Shown one piece after another: positions 28,468 to 36,537 of a DNA stretch of 53,590 bases (positions are counted from its first letter, which is position 1; each line of letters opens with the position of its first letter). The stretch comes from Myxococcales bacterium (GTDB lineage Bacteria; Myxococcota; Myxococcia; Myxococcales; Anaeromyxobacteraceae): assembly GCA_021818285.1 (NCBI GenBank), contig JAKAEO010000004.1, forward strand, positions 1 through 53,590. The letters run 5' to 3'. A program made the translations under genes and the position numbers. The notes under the pieces were generated by a model, which was given only the letters and a program-made list of their open reading frames with translations, was not told the DNA's origin and made no database searches.

Positions 28468-29247
28468 ATGGTGGAGGAGAGGCGAAAGCACGCCCGGTAC
28501 CCGCTGGTGCTGGCGGTGACCTGGCCGGACCAGCAGCCCGGCCGCGATCACACCGAGGACCTGTCGGCCGGCGGCCTCTTCATCCGCACCGACCGGAAGC
28601 TCGCGACCGGCGAGCGGGTGCCGCTGGAGCTCTCCTTCCCCGGCCTGCTGGAGCGCCTGCGCCTGACGGTGAAGGTGATCCGGTCGCGCGACGCCGGGCC
28701 CGACGGCCCCCGCGGCGTCGGCGTGGCGGTGGCCGGCGCGCCGGAGGAGGCGGCCCGGCTGGAGGTCCTGGCCCGCGCCGCCGCCAACGCCGGCCAGGGC
28801 GGCCGCCCCTACCGCGTGCTGCTGGTCGAGGACAACGCCCTGGTGGCCACGATGTACGCCTCGGCCCTGAAGCGGCTCTCCTCGAAGGAGGGCATGTCGG
28901 GGATGCAGGTGGAGATCGCCGGCGACGGCGGGCGGGCGCTGGCGCGGCTGCGCGCCCCGCCGCCGGTGGACCTGGTCATCACCGACGTCTACATGCCGGT
29001 GATGGACGGCCTCAAGCTGCTGGAGAGCATCCGCGAGGACGCCCGGCTGGCGGCGCTGCCGGTGATCGTCATCTCCTCGGGGACCGCCGACGAGGACCAG
29101 CGGGCGGCGCGCCTCGGGGCCCAGTTCTTCCTGCGCAAGCCGGTGAAGTACCAGGACATCGTGGCCACGGTGCGCACCCTGCTCGCCGCCGGGGCCGGCG
29201 ACGGCCTGCGCGCGGCCCTGGGCGGGCCCGGCGCGGCCGGAGGTTGA
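28468..29247 (+). CDS. PilZ domain-receiver domain fusion protein
   Basis: This is a 259-residue cytoplasmic signalling protein. The N-terminal PilZ domain (about 1-100) has the cyclic-di-GMP motifs RRKHAR (RxxxR) and EDLSAGG (DxSxxG). The C-terminal receiver domain (about 112-240) has acidic residues in VLLVEDNALVATMY, the phospho-acceptor Asp in VITDVYMPVMDG and the conserved Lys in FLRKPVKY. It therefore could combine c-di-GMP and phosphorelay input; no output domain is present. ATG 28468 is preceded by GGAGGAG at good spacing; an earlier in-frame ATG at 28357 has none. The cognate kinase is not in the window. Confidence 0.9.
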   Translation: MVEERRKHARYPLVLAVTWPDQQPGRDHTEDLSAGGLFIRTDRKLATGERVPLELSFPGLLERLRLTVKVIRSRDAGPDGPRGVGVAVAGAPEEAARLEVLARAAANAGQGGRPYRVLLVEDNALVATMYASALKRLSSKEGMSGMQVEIAGDGGRALARLRAPPPVDLVITDVYMPVMDGLKLLESIREDARLAALPVIVISSGTADEDQRAARLGAQFFLRKPVKYQDIVATVRTLLAAGAGDGLRAALGGPGAAGG

Positions 29248-29475
29248 CGGGGGGCGGGCGGCGTCCGCGGCGCTCGGTTCCCCCCGGTCCGAGCTCGCGG
29301 CGCCGCTCGTCCCTCGGCCACTCCCGGCCACGCCGATGGCGCTCGCCGCTCCCCGCCCGATGCGGTAGGCTCGCCGCCATCTCGTCCAGCCCGCAGCGGT
29401 GCGCCGGCGGCCGCCGGGGCGGAAGGCCCCTCCGGATCGCGGGCGCGAGCGCGCCGCCCCGGCGACGGAGGAACC

Positions 29476-30258
29476 ATGGCCGACGTCACCGTCGAGGATC
29501 GCGGCCTCGTCCGCGTGGTCACCGTCGACCACCCGCAGAAGCGCAACGCCCTGGACTACGGGAGCCTGCGCCGCATCGAGGAGGCCTGCGCCGCCGTGCC
29601 CCGCGACGGGGTCCGCTGCCTGGTCTTCCGCGGGGCCGGCGACAAGGCCTTCTGCTCCGGCTTCGACATCGAGGCCATCCCCACCGGGCCGCAGGAGGGC
29701 GACCGTCCCGACCTGGCGGTGGAGCGGACCATGGAGGCGGTGGAGGCCGTTCCCTGCCCGACCATCGCCTTCCTCAACGGCTCGGCCTTCGGCGCCGGCG
29801 GCGAGCTGGCGGTCTCGTGCGACCTGCGGGTGGCGCGCGAGGGCATCTCCCTGGGCATGCCTCCCGCGAAGCTCGGGGTGGTCTACCCCATCGGCGGCCT
29901 GCGCCGGTTCCTCTCGCTCCTCGGGCCGGCGCGCGCCAAGGAGCTGTTCTTCACCGGCCGCCCGGTGGAGGCGGAGCGCGCGCTCCGGATCGGCCTGGTG
30001 GACCGGCTGCTCCCGGCGGCGGACGCCGAGCGCGCCGCGCTGGAGCTGGCCGAGGAGATCGCCCAGAACGCGCCCCTGGCGGTGCAGGGCATGAAGCGGA
30101 TCCTGCGGCTGCTGGAGGCGGCGCACGAGCGCGCCTTCACGCCCGGGGAGCGCGCCGAGGTGGACCGCACCCGGCGGATCGCCTTCGAGAGCCGCGACAC
30201 CGCCGAGGGGCGGGCCGCCTTCCTGGAGAAGCGCACGCCCCGCTTCCGCGGCGAGTAG
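29476..30258 (+). CDS. Enoyl-CoA hydratase/isomerase family protein (crotonase fold)
   Basis: This 260-residue crotonase-family enzyme acts on acyl-CoA thioesters. The oxyanion-hole region is in DKAFCSGFDIEAI and in LNGSAFGAGGELAVSCDL, which also holds the first catalytic Glu. At the second catalytic position, where hydratases have PE, it reads PPAKLGVVYP, so the second Glu is not seen. It may therefore be an isomerase, decarboxylase or atypical hydratase. The ATG has a GGAGGAACC ribosome-binding site. The 228-bp gap upstream holds a possible -10 box (TAGGCT, 29365-29370) but no other feature. It is convergent with the kinase gene. Confidence 0.88.
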   Translation: MADVTVEDRGLVRVVTVDHPQKRNALDYGSLRRIEEACAAVPRDGVRCLVFRGAGDKAFCSGFDIEAIPTGPQEGDRPDLAVERTMEAVEAVPCPTIAFLNGSAFGAGGELAVSCDLRVAREGISLGMPPAKLGVVYPIGGLRRFLSLLGPARAKELFFTGRPVEAERALRIGLVDRLLPAADAERAALELAEEIAQNAPLAVQGMKRILRLLEAAHERAFTPGERAEVDRTRRIAFESRDTAEGRAAFLEKRTPRFRGE

Positions 30259-30282
30259 CCGGGGCGGGGCGGGCGCGGCGGC

Positions 30283-32004
30283 TCAGTCGCGCGCCGGGCG
30301 CGCCGGTGGCGGGGGGCGGGCCGGGGGCAGGACGCGGCGGAAGGAGCGGCCGTCGGTCTCCGGCAGGACCACGAACTGGTCGATCTCCCGGCCCGGGTAG
30401 GTGAGGTCGACGCGGTGGCGCTCCCCCAGCTCCACGTCGGGGACCGTGAGCGGCGTGCGGCCCACCTCCTTGCCGTCGAAGCGGACCTCGGCGCCGGAGG
30501 GCTCCGACTCCAGCCGCACCGTCCCGAAGGCGGAGGGGAGCGTGGCGTGGAAGCGGGCCTGGGGATCCCAGAGATCCGGCGTGACGGTGTGGGTCGCGGT
30601 GCGCCGCCCCTTCGCCGACACCACCACCTGGTGGGGGGCGTGCAGCGAGAGCCCCTCGATCACCGCCGGGGTGACCGGCGCCGGCACGCCGTCCACCGTC
30701 ACCCGGGCGCCGGGCGGATCGGAGGTGACCACCAGGATCCCGGTGCGCAGCCACAGCGCCGTCCCCAGGAAGGAGCCGGCGATCACCACGCCGGCCAGGC
30801 CGCCCACCAGCAGGGCGCGGCCGGGCGGCAGGCCGACGTAGACCGGGCGCAGGTCGCGGCGCGAGGTGGTGCGGTGGCGCACCGGTTGCGGCGTCAGCTC
30901 CGGCGCCGGGTCGCCGGGCAGCGGCCCGGGCGCGCTCGGCGTCTCCGGTTCGCCGCGCTCCTCCGCCTCCCGGGCGGCCACGTGGGAGAGCACCTTCATC
31001 ACCAGCGCGTCGTGGGCGCGCGCCGCCCGTTGCCGGGCGATGCGCTCGGCGTAGACCTGCTGCATCTGCTGGCCGATGAGGTCCTGGATGGCGGAGTGCG
31101 GGGTGGGGAAGAGCACGTCCACCAGGGCGTCGGCGAAGGCCCGGGCGCTGGGGTAGCGCTTCTCCGGGTCGTAGGCCAGCGCCCGCTGGACGATGGCGTC
31201 GATCTCCCGCGGCAGCCGGTCGTCGTAGGCGGTGGGCGGCACCACCTTGGCGCGCCGCGACTCGATCAGGGTCTCGACGTCGGTGGCCCGCGGGAAGGGC
31301 TTCTGCTTGGTGAGCAGCTCGTAGAGGATGATCCCGGCGGCGAAGATGTCCACCCGGTGGTCCCAGGCCTTCTCCAGCGAGGCCTGCTCGGGCGCCACGT
31401 ACCCGAGCTTCCCCATCAGCATCCCCTCCTTGTAGTTGGAGAGGCCGGTGGCGGCGCGGGCGATGCCGAAGTCGAGGAGCTTGAGCTCCCCCTCGTAGGA
31501 GACCAGGGCGTTGTCGGGGGAGACGTCGCAGTGGACGATCTTCAGCGGCCCGCCCTCGGCGTCGGTCTTGCGGTGCGCGTAGTCGAGCCCCTGGAGGAGC
31601 TGCAGCACCAGGAACATCGCCTGCTCGGGCGAGAGCTGGGCGCCGGCGCGGCCGAAGGCGCCCATCATGTCCTTCAGCGAGACGCCGTGCACCTGCTCCA
31701 TGGCGATGTAGTAGGTGCCCTCCACCGCCCCGCACTCGTAGATCTGGGCGATGTTGTTGTGGGTGAGCTGGACGGTGAGCCGGGCCTCGTTCACCAGCAT
31801 GCGGATGAAGCCCTGGTCCTGGGAGCGCGCCGGGAGGATGCGCTTGATCACCAGCTCCTTCTCGAAGCCGCCGGCGCCCGCCATCTTGGAGCGGTAGATC
31901 TCGGCCATCCCGCCGACCGCCAGCCGCTGGAGCAGGAAGTACCGCCCGAAGACCTGGGGCCGGAACTCGGCGCTCTTGGCGCGATCGCGGGCGGCCTCGG
32001 ACAC
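30283..32004 (-). CDS. Membrane Hanks-type Ser/Thr protein kinase with PEGA repeats
   Basis: The 573-residue protein has a cytoplasmic kinase domain (about 20-290) with Gly loop LAVGGMAEIYRSK, Lys54 in VIKRI, HCDVSPDN (158-165) and DFG (178-180). HCD replaces the usual HRD, a change common among bacterial kinases without strong activation-loop control. After a basic linker one membrane helix (ALLVGGLAGVVIAGSFLG) leads to two PEGA-like repeats, VVTSDPPGARVTVDG and LESEPSGAEVRFDG, probably periplasmic. The start GTG 32004 fits the end of the upstream lipoprotein gene, 11 nt away. Substrates are unknown. Confidence 0.88.
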   Translation of the reverse strand: MSEAARDRAKSAEFRPQVFGRYFLLQRLAVGGMAEIYRSKMAGAGGFEKELVIKRILPARSQDQGFIRMLVNEARLTVQLTHNNIAQIYECGAVEGTYYIAMEQVHGVSLKDMMGAFGRAGAQLSPEQAMFLVLQLLQGLDYAHRKTDAEGGPLKIVHCDVSPDNALVSYEGELKLLDFGIARAATGLSNYKEGMLMGKLGYVAPEQASLEKAWDHRVDIFAAGIILYELLTKQKPFPRATDVETLIESRRAKVVPPTAYDDRLPREIDAIVQRALAYDPEKRYPSARAFADALVDVLFPTPHSAIQDLIGQQMQQVYAERIARQRAARAHDALVMKVLSHVAAREAEERGEPETPSAPGPLPGDPAPELTPQPVRHRTTSRRDLRPVYVGLPPGRALLVGGLAGVVIAGSFLGTALWLRTGILVVTSDPPGARVTVDGVPAPVTPAVIEGLSLHAPHQVVVSAKGRRTATHTVTPDLWDPQARFHATLPSAFGTVRLESEPSGAEVRFDGKEVGRTPLTVPDVELGERHRVDLTYPGREIDQFVVLPETDGRSFRRVLPPARPPPPARPARD

Positions 32005-32015
32005 GGCCGCCGATG

Positions 32016-33707
32016 TTATCCCGCCCGTCCGGACCCGTCGAATCCGGTGGCCGGGCCGGAGCCGGCGGGCGCCGCCGGGACCGGGACGCGCAGCCCGGCC
32101 CGCTCGCCGCGGGCCCGGCAGGCGTCCACCAGCGCGGCGGCGTCGAGCCGCGCGAAGCCGAAGGCCCGCGAGAGCTCCCCGGGGGAGAGCCGGGAGCCCT
32201 GGGCCCAGGCGGCGCGCAGCGCGGTGCCGGCCTGCTCCGAGCGCCACCAGGAGGGGCCTCCGAGGCGCGCCAGCCAGGCCTCGGCCTGGGCCGCCAGCAG
32301 GGCGGCGTCGAGGGCGTCGGCGGAGCGCAGCAGCGGGTCGGCGTCGGCCGTCCAGAGCGCCGCCTCGGCGGCCTCCACCGGGTGCAGGAAGGCACGGGCG
32401 GCGACGGCGCGGGCCAGTCCCTCGGCCCCGGCCGTGTCGGCGGGGCGCCCGGCCTCGTAGAGCAGGCGGGCCGCCGCGTCGCGGACCTGGTGGAGGCGGC
32501 GGGCCGCGGCCGCCAGGACCACCGGCTCCAGGTTGTCCGGGGAGAGGCCGGTCTTCTCGGCGAGCCAGGCCGGATCGCCGGCCAGCTCCTCGAAGAGCGC
32601 GCCCCAGGCGTCTGCGGTGACCGGGCCGAGGCGGCGGAACTCCAGCTCCGGGGCGGTGATCGCCGAGAAGTAGGCCGCGCTCCCCAGGACCCGCAGCAGC
32701 GCCCGCGCCTCGGCCACGCCGCCGGCCGGCGCCGCCGACACCCGGACGCCGGCCGGGACCTCCACCGGCAGGAGCAGCGGGCGCGGCTCCTTGCCCGGCC
32801 GGGCCGCGAGGTCGAGGATCACGCCGGGCCTCGAGGCCAGGTCCACCCCCAGCCCCCGCAGCGTGTCGAGGGCCCGCGGGGCGGCGGCCGCGGCCGGGAA
32901 GGCGCGCGGCTCCTGCGCCAGCGCGAAGAGGCGCGGCAGGTCGCGGGCCCGCAGCCGGGCGAGCGGCAGGTTCAGCTCGCGCCGGGCCAGCCCCTCCATC
33001 AGCGCGCGGTAGGGGGCCTCGGTGGCGGCGAGCACCGCCTCGGCCCGGGCCGCGAGCGCGGCCAGGGGCTCGCCCCGCCAGGCGGCCGCCAGCTCCCGGG
33101 CGCTCGCCGCGCCCAGCTTGCGGGCGGCGGCGTCGAGGGCGCGCCGCTGCTCCTCGGCGAGCGGCCGCAGCCGCGCCTCGGCCCGGGCCGCCACCTCCTC
33201 GATGCGGGCCCGGCGGCCGGCGTCGTCCTCGGCGGCGAGCAGCGCGGGCAGCTTGCGCAGGGGCAGCTCGCGTCCTTCCCAGGTCACCGTGGCCTGGGCG
33301 CGGGCCGCGGCCAGCCGGTCGGCGCTGGCGGCGCTCTCCCGGGTGAGCCGCTCCCCCGCCAGGAAGGCCTCGAGGAGCGAGAGCGCCCGGCTCTCGGCGC
33401 CCGTGGCCCGGCCGCGCGCCTCCCGCACCGCGGCGAGCGCGCCCGGGTCGTGCAGGAGCTCGCGCCCGGAGAGCGCCCGGGAGGGGTCGCCGGGCTCGCC
33501 GGTGATCCAGGCGTGCCAGAGTATCTCCCCCTGCGCCGAGAGCAGCGCCTCCACCTCGGCGCGGATCGGCGCCACCGGATCGGGAGGCGGGGCGGGCGCC
33601 GGCGGCGCCGGCGGCGGGGCCGGGGCCGGTGCGGGGGGGTCGACGTGGGCGCAGGCCGCGCCGAGGGCCAGGGCGATGACGGGCAGGAGGCGTCGCAAGC
33701 GCGCCAT
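32016..33707 (-). CDS. Lipoprotein resembling an inactivated M3-type metallopeptidase
   Basis: The 563-residue product has a lipoprotein signal (LGAAC, Cys19) followed by a Pro/Ala-rich linker to about residue 45 and a long mostly helical domain. From memory of M3-like peptidases, the stretch around 300-375 (PGKEPRPLLLPVEVPAGV, then AYFSAI, then LEFRRLGPVTADAW) follows the zinc-site region. Where HEAGH is expected it reads RVLGS (339-343), and the third-ligand Glu is replaced by Ala/Asp near 365. It would be a pseudo-enzyme. ATG 33707 is chosen for the signal peptide. The downstream kinase gene begins 11 nt after it. Confidence 0.6.
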   Translation of the reverse strand: MARLRRLLPVIALALGAACAHVDPPAPAPAPPPAPPAPAPPPDPVAPIRAEVEALLSAQGEILWHAWITGEPGDPSRALSGRELLHDPGALAAVREARGRATGAESRALSLLEAFLAGERLTRESAASADRLAAARAQATVTWEGRELPLRKLPALLAAEDDAGRRARIEEVAARAEARLRPLAEEQRRALDAAARKLGAASARELAAAWRGEPLAALAARAEAVLAATEAPYRALMEGLARRELNLPLARLRARDLPRLFALAQEPRAFPAAAAAPRALDTLRGLGVDLASRPGVILDLAARPGKEPRPLLLPVEVPAGVRVSAAPAGGVAEARALLRVLGSAAYFSAITAPELEFRRLGPVTADAWGALFEELAGDPAWLAEKTGLSPDNLEPVVLAAAARRLHQVRDAAARLLYEAGRPADTAGAEGLARAVAARAFLHPVEAAEAALWTADADPLLRSADALDAALLAAQAEAWLARLGGPSWWRSEQAGTALRAAWAQGSRLSPGELSRAFGFARLDAAALVDACRARGERAGLRVPVPAAPAGSGPATGFDGSGRAG

Positions 33708-33734
33708 GGTAGCCCAGGACGGCCCCGGGGCGGG

Positions 33735-33740
33735 TATCCT
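33735..33740 (+). promoter_or_regulatory. Possible -10 box for a near-leaderless epmA transcript
   Basis: TATCCT ends 7 nt before the epmA ATG at 33748, so transcription would begin at or next to the start codon. No ribosome-binding site is seen. The divergent lipoprotein gene starts only 40 bp away. Confidence 0.35.
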
Positions 33741-33747
33741 GCCGCGC

Positions 33748-34746
33748 ATGGATCCTCGCGAGGCGGCCCGGGCGCGGGCCCGGCTCTCCCGGGCGGTGCG
33801 CGACTTCCTCGGCGCGCGCGGCTACGAGGAGGTGGAGACGCCGTGCCTGGTCCCGGCGCCGGGGATGGAGCCGCACATCGCCGCCTTCGAGGCCCCCTTC
33901 GTGCCCGAGGGCGGCGGCGCGCCGCGGCCGCTCTGGCTCCACACCAGCCCCGAGTACGCCATGAAGCGGCTGCTGGCGCGGGGCGTCCCGCGCCCGTTCC
34001 AGCTGGCCCGGGTCTTCCGCAACGGGGAGGTGTCGCCGCAGCACAACCCCGAGTTCACGATGCTGGAGTTCTACCGGGCCGGCGGCGACTACCGCGCGGT
34101 GATGGAGGACCTGGAGGCGCTGCTCGGCGCCTGCGCCACCGCCCTCCTCGGCGGCTTCGCGGCGCCGGGCCGGGCGCTCTCCCTCGAGCCGCCCTTCGCG
34201 CGCCTCACCGTCGCCGAGGCCTTCCGGGAGCGGGCCGGGATCGACCTCGCCGCCTGCGGCGGGGAGGCCGGACGGCTGCGCCGGGCGGCCGAGGCGGCCG
34301 GGCTCGACCCGGGCCGGCCGGGCGACTCCTTCGACGACCTCTTCTTCCGCGTCTTCCTCGACCGCGTCGAGCCGGGGCTGGGCGCGTCGCGGCCGGTGTA
34401 CCTGGTGGACTGGCCGGCCCCCATGGCCGCGCTGGCCCGGCTGAAGCCGGGCGATCCGCGCTGGGCCGAGCGCTTCGAGCTGTACGCCGGCGGGCTGGAG
34501 CTGGCGAACGGCTTCTCCGAGCTCACCGACGCCGCCGAGCAGCGGCGGCGCCTGGAGGAGGAGCGGGCGCTGCGCCGCCGGCTGGGGCGGCCCGCCTACC
34601 CCGTCGACGAGCGCTTCCTGGAGGAACTGGGCCGCATGCCGGCGGCGGGCGGCGTGGCGGTGGGACTCGACCGGGTCCTGATGCTGCTCACCGGCGCGGC
34701 GGCCATCGACGAGGTGCTGCTCTTCCCGGCGCGGGAGTTCCTCTAG
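33748..34746 (+). CDS. epmA: EF-P lysine lysyltransferase-like class II synthetase (EpmA/GenX)
   Basis: EpmA is a truncated lysyl-tRNA-synthetase paralogue that attaches beta-lysine to elongation factor P. The 332 residues contain only the class II catalytic core and no anticodon-binding domain. Motif 1 region is RGYEEVETPCLVPAPGMEPH, motif 2 is FRNGEVSPQHNPEFTMLEFY and motif 3 is GGVAVGLDRVLML. The length fits EpmA rather than LysS (about 500). Neither efp nor epmB lies in the window. The ATG follows a TATCCT box by 7 nt. Confidence 0.9.
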   Translation: MDPREAARARARLSRAVRDFLGARGYEEVETPCLVPAPGMEPHIAAFEAPFVPEGGGAPRPLWLHTSPEYAMKRLLARGVPRPFQLARVFRNGEVSPQHNPEFTMLEFYRAGGDYRAVMEDLEALLGACATALLGGFAAPGRALSLEPPFARLTVAEAFRERAGIDLAACGGEAGRLRRAAEAAGLDPGRPGDSFDDLFFRVFLDRVEPGLGASRPVYLVDWPAPMAALARLKPGDPRWAERFELYAGGLELANGFSELTDAAEQRRRLEEERALRRRLGRPAYPVDERFLEELGRMPAAGGVAVGLDRVLMLLTGAAAIDEVLLFPAREFL

Positions 34747-34767
34747 GCCTCGCGGCGGGCGGCGCGC

Positions 34768-35289
34768 TCACGCCGGTGTGGGCCGGGAGAGGCGGCGCGG
34801 CAGCCGGGTCCCGTCGGGCGGCGCCGGGGCGGCCCAGGGGTCGGGCGCCGGCTCCAGCCAGCCGCGCAGCTCCAGGGCGGCGCGGGCCTCGGCCGCGACC
34901 GCCGCGGACCCGGCCGCGCGGTCCACGACCGCGGCGTGCAGCGAGCGCAGCCGGGCCTCGACGTCGGGCGGCGGCCGCTCGCAGGCCACCAGGATCGACA
35001 GCTCGTGCTCGCCGCCCTCGGCGCGGACCAGGCGGACCAGCGAGAGCCCGTCCAGCCCCGGCAGCGCCAGGGCCGTGACCAGCAGGTCGAGGGTGAGGAT
35101 CTCCTCCGTGAGCAGCCGGAGGGCGGCGCCGCCGTCGGCCGCGACCAGCACCTCGGCGCCCAGCTCCCCGAGATCGTGCGCCAGGAGGTAGCGCACGACC
35201 GGATCGGCCTCGACGAGGAGGATGCGGGGACGCGCGCCGCGCGATGGTGCCACCAGGTGCCGCTCCAGACTCCCCGCGATCCGGAGCAC
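34768..35289 (-). CDS. Degenerate receiver-domain protein
   Basis: The 173-residue product is a single receiver-like domain (RILLVEADPVVRYLLAHDL at about 22-40) plus a Pro-rich tail. The phospho-acceptor Asp position reads Ala73 (DLLVTALALPGLDG), and the usual Lys near strand 5 is not seen (LVACERPPPD). It is probably not phosphorylated. The start is uncertain. GTG 35289 gives the longest form, but GTG 35253 has a better-placed GGAG and would start directly before the domain. It lies 81 bp after the rlmI-like gene on the same strand. Confidence 0.72.
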   Translation of the reverse strand: MLRIAGSLERHLVAPSRGARPRILLVEADPVVRYLLAHDLGELGAEVLVAADGGAALRLLTEEILTLDLLVTALALPGLDGLSLVRLVRAEGGEHELSILVACERPPPDVEARLRSLHAAVVDRAAGSAAVAAEARAALELRGWLEPAPDPWAAPAPPDGTRLPRRLSRPTPA

Positions 35290-35370
35290 ACCACGGCCGC
35301 GACGAACTGCCCAGTCACCCGAAACCGGTACGTCCCCGGGTGACGCCGCACCTGGTCGCCGCGCGGCCTC

Positions 35371-36534
35371 CTACGGCAGCCGCACCACGAAGCACTTGAG
35401 ATACCGCGTCTCCGGGACCCCGAGCAGCACCGGGTGGTCGCGCGCCGCCCCGCGCCGCTCCAGCACCTGCGCCGGCCGGCCCGCGTCGCGCGCCGCCTCG
35501 TGGATGATCTCCTCGAGCATGGCCTCGGGCACGTGGTAGCTGCAGGAGGCCGACACCAGGATCCCGCCGGGCTTCAGGATCTGCATGGCGCGCAGGTTGA
35601 TCTCCTTGTAGCCGCGCCGCGCCGCCGGCACCGAGGCCTTGTTCTTCGCGAAGGCCGGCGGGTCCAGCACCACCAGGTCCCAGGAGGGCGGCTTCTCGGC
35701 CTCGTCCCGCAGGAGGTCGAAGGCATTCCCCTCCACCACCTCGATGCGGGCGCCGTTCAGCGCCGCGTTCTCGCGCGCCTGGCGCGCCGCCGGGGCCTGC
35801 ATCTCCACGGCGGTGACCTCGTCCGCCCGCGCCGCGAGCTGCAGCGCGAAGGCCCCGGCGTAGGTGAAGCAGTCGAGGCACCGTCCGCGGGCGTACTCGC
35901 CGGCGCGCAGCCGGTTCTCCCGCTGGTCGAGGAAGGCGCCGGTCTTCTGCCCGGCGAGCAGGTCGAGCCGCATCCGCGCCGCCCCCTCGCGGTACTCGAG
36001 CGGCCCGGGGTCGGCGCCGCGCAGGATCCCCTTGCGCTGGTCGAGCCCCTCCAGCTCCCGCACCCGGGCGTCGTTTCGCTCCACCACGCAGGAGAGCCCC
36101 AGCGACCGGACCAGCAGGTCGGCGAGCATCTCCTTGCGCCGGTCGGTGGCGGGGATGGGGGTCTGGATCACCGCCGCCGGCCCGTACCGGTCCACCACCA
36201 GCCCGGGCAGGAGGTCCGCCTCGCCGTGGACCAGCCGCACCGCCGGCTCGTCGCCGAAGGCCCGCCGCCGCAGCTCGGCGGCCGAGGCCAGCCGGGCCGC
36301 GAAGAACGCCTCGTCGACCGGCTCCTCGTCCCGGGTCACCACCCGGAGGGCGATCTGCGAGCGCTCCGACCAGAAGGCCTTGGCCAGGAACCGCCGGCGG
36401 CCGTCGGCCACCGCCACCACGTCGCCGGCCCGGGCGCCGGGCGGGGGCTTCTCCACGTCGGATCGGTAGATCCAGGGGTGGCCCGCGGCCAGCCGGTCGG
36501 CGCCGCGCCGGGTGATGGTGGCGGCCGGTTCCAT
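35371..36534 (-). CDS. Class I SAM-dependent rRNA methyltransferase, RlmI/RlmK family
   Basis: The 387-residue protein is of the RlmI type, which makes m5C in 23S rRNA. The N-terminal PUA-like domain (about 1-75) is followed by an RNase-H-like/EEHEE segment and then the methyltransferase domain. That domain carries CLDCFTYAGAFALQLAARA (SAM loop), LVVLDPPAFAKNK (motif IV) and the catalytic Cys region VSASCSYHVPE (motif VI). It starts 3 nt after the metallo-beta-lactamase-fold gene stop, so the two are co-transcribed. Confidence 0.9.
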   Translation of the reverse strand: MEPAATITRRGADRLAAGHPWIYRSDVEKPPPGARAGDVVAVADGRRRFLAKAFWSERSQIALRVVTRDEEPVDEAFFAARLASAAELRRRAFGDEPAVRLVHGEADLLPGLVVDRYGPAAVIQTPIPATDRRKEMLADLLVRSLGLSCVVERNDARVRELEGLDQRKGILRGADPGPLEYREGAARMRLDLLAGQKTGAFLDQRENRLRAGEYARGRCLDCFTYAGAFALQLAARADEVTAVEMQAPAARQARENAALNGARIEVVEGNAFDLLRDEAEKPPSWDLVVLDPPAFAKNKASVPAARRGYKEINLRAMQILKPGGILVSASCSYHVPEAMLEEIIHEAARDAGRPAQVLERRGAARDHPVLLGVPETRYLKCFVVRLP

Positions 36535-36537
36535 GGG

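Noticed and set aside
32013-35078. 1021-codon plus-strand frame
   Set aside because: Antisense to the lipoprotein gene and out of frame with epmA; low-complexity translation.
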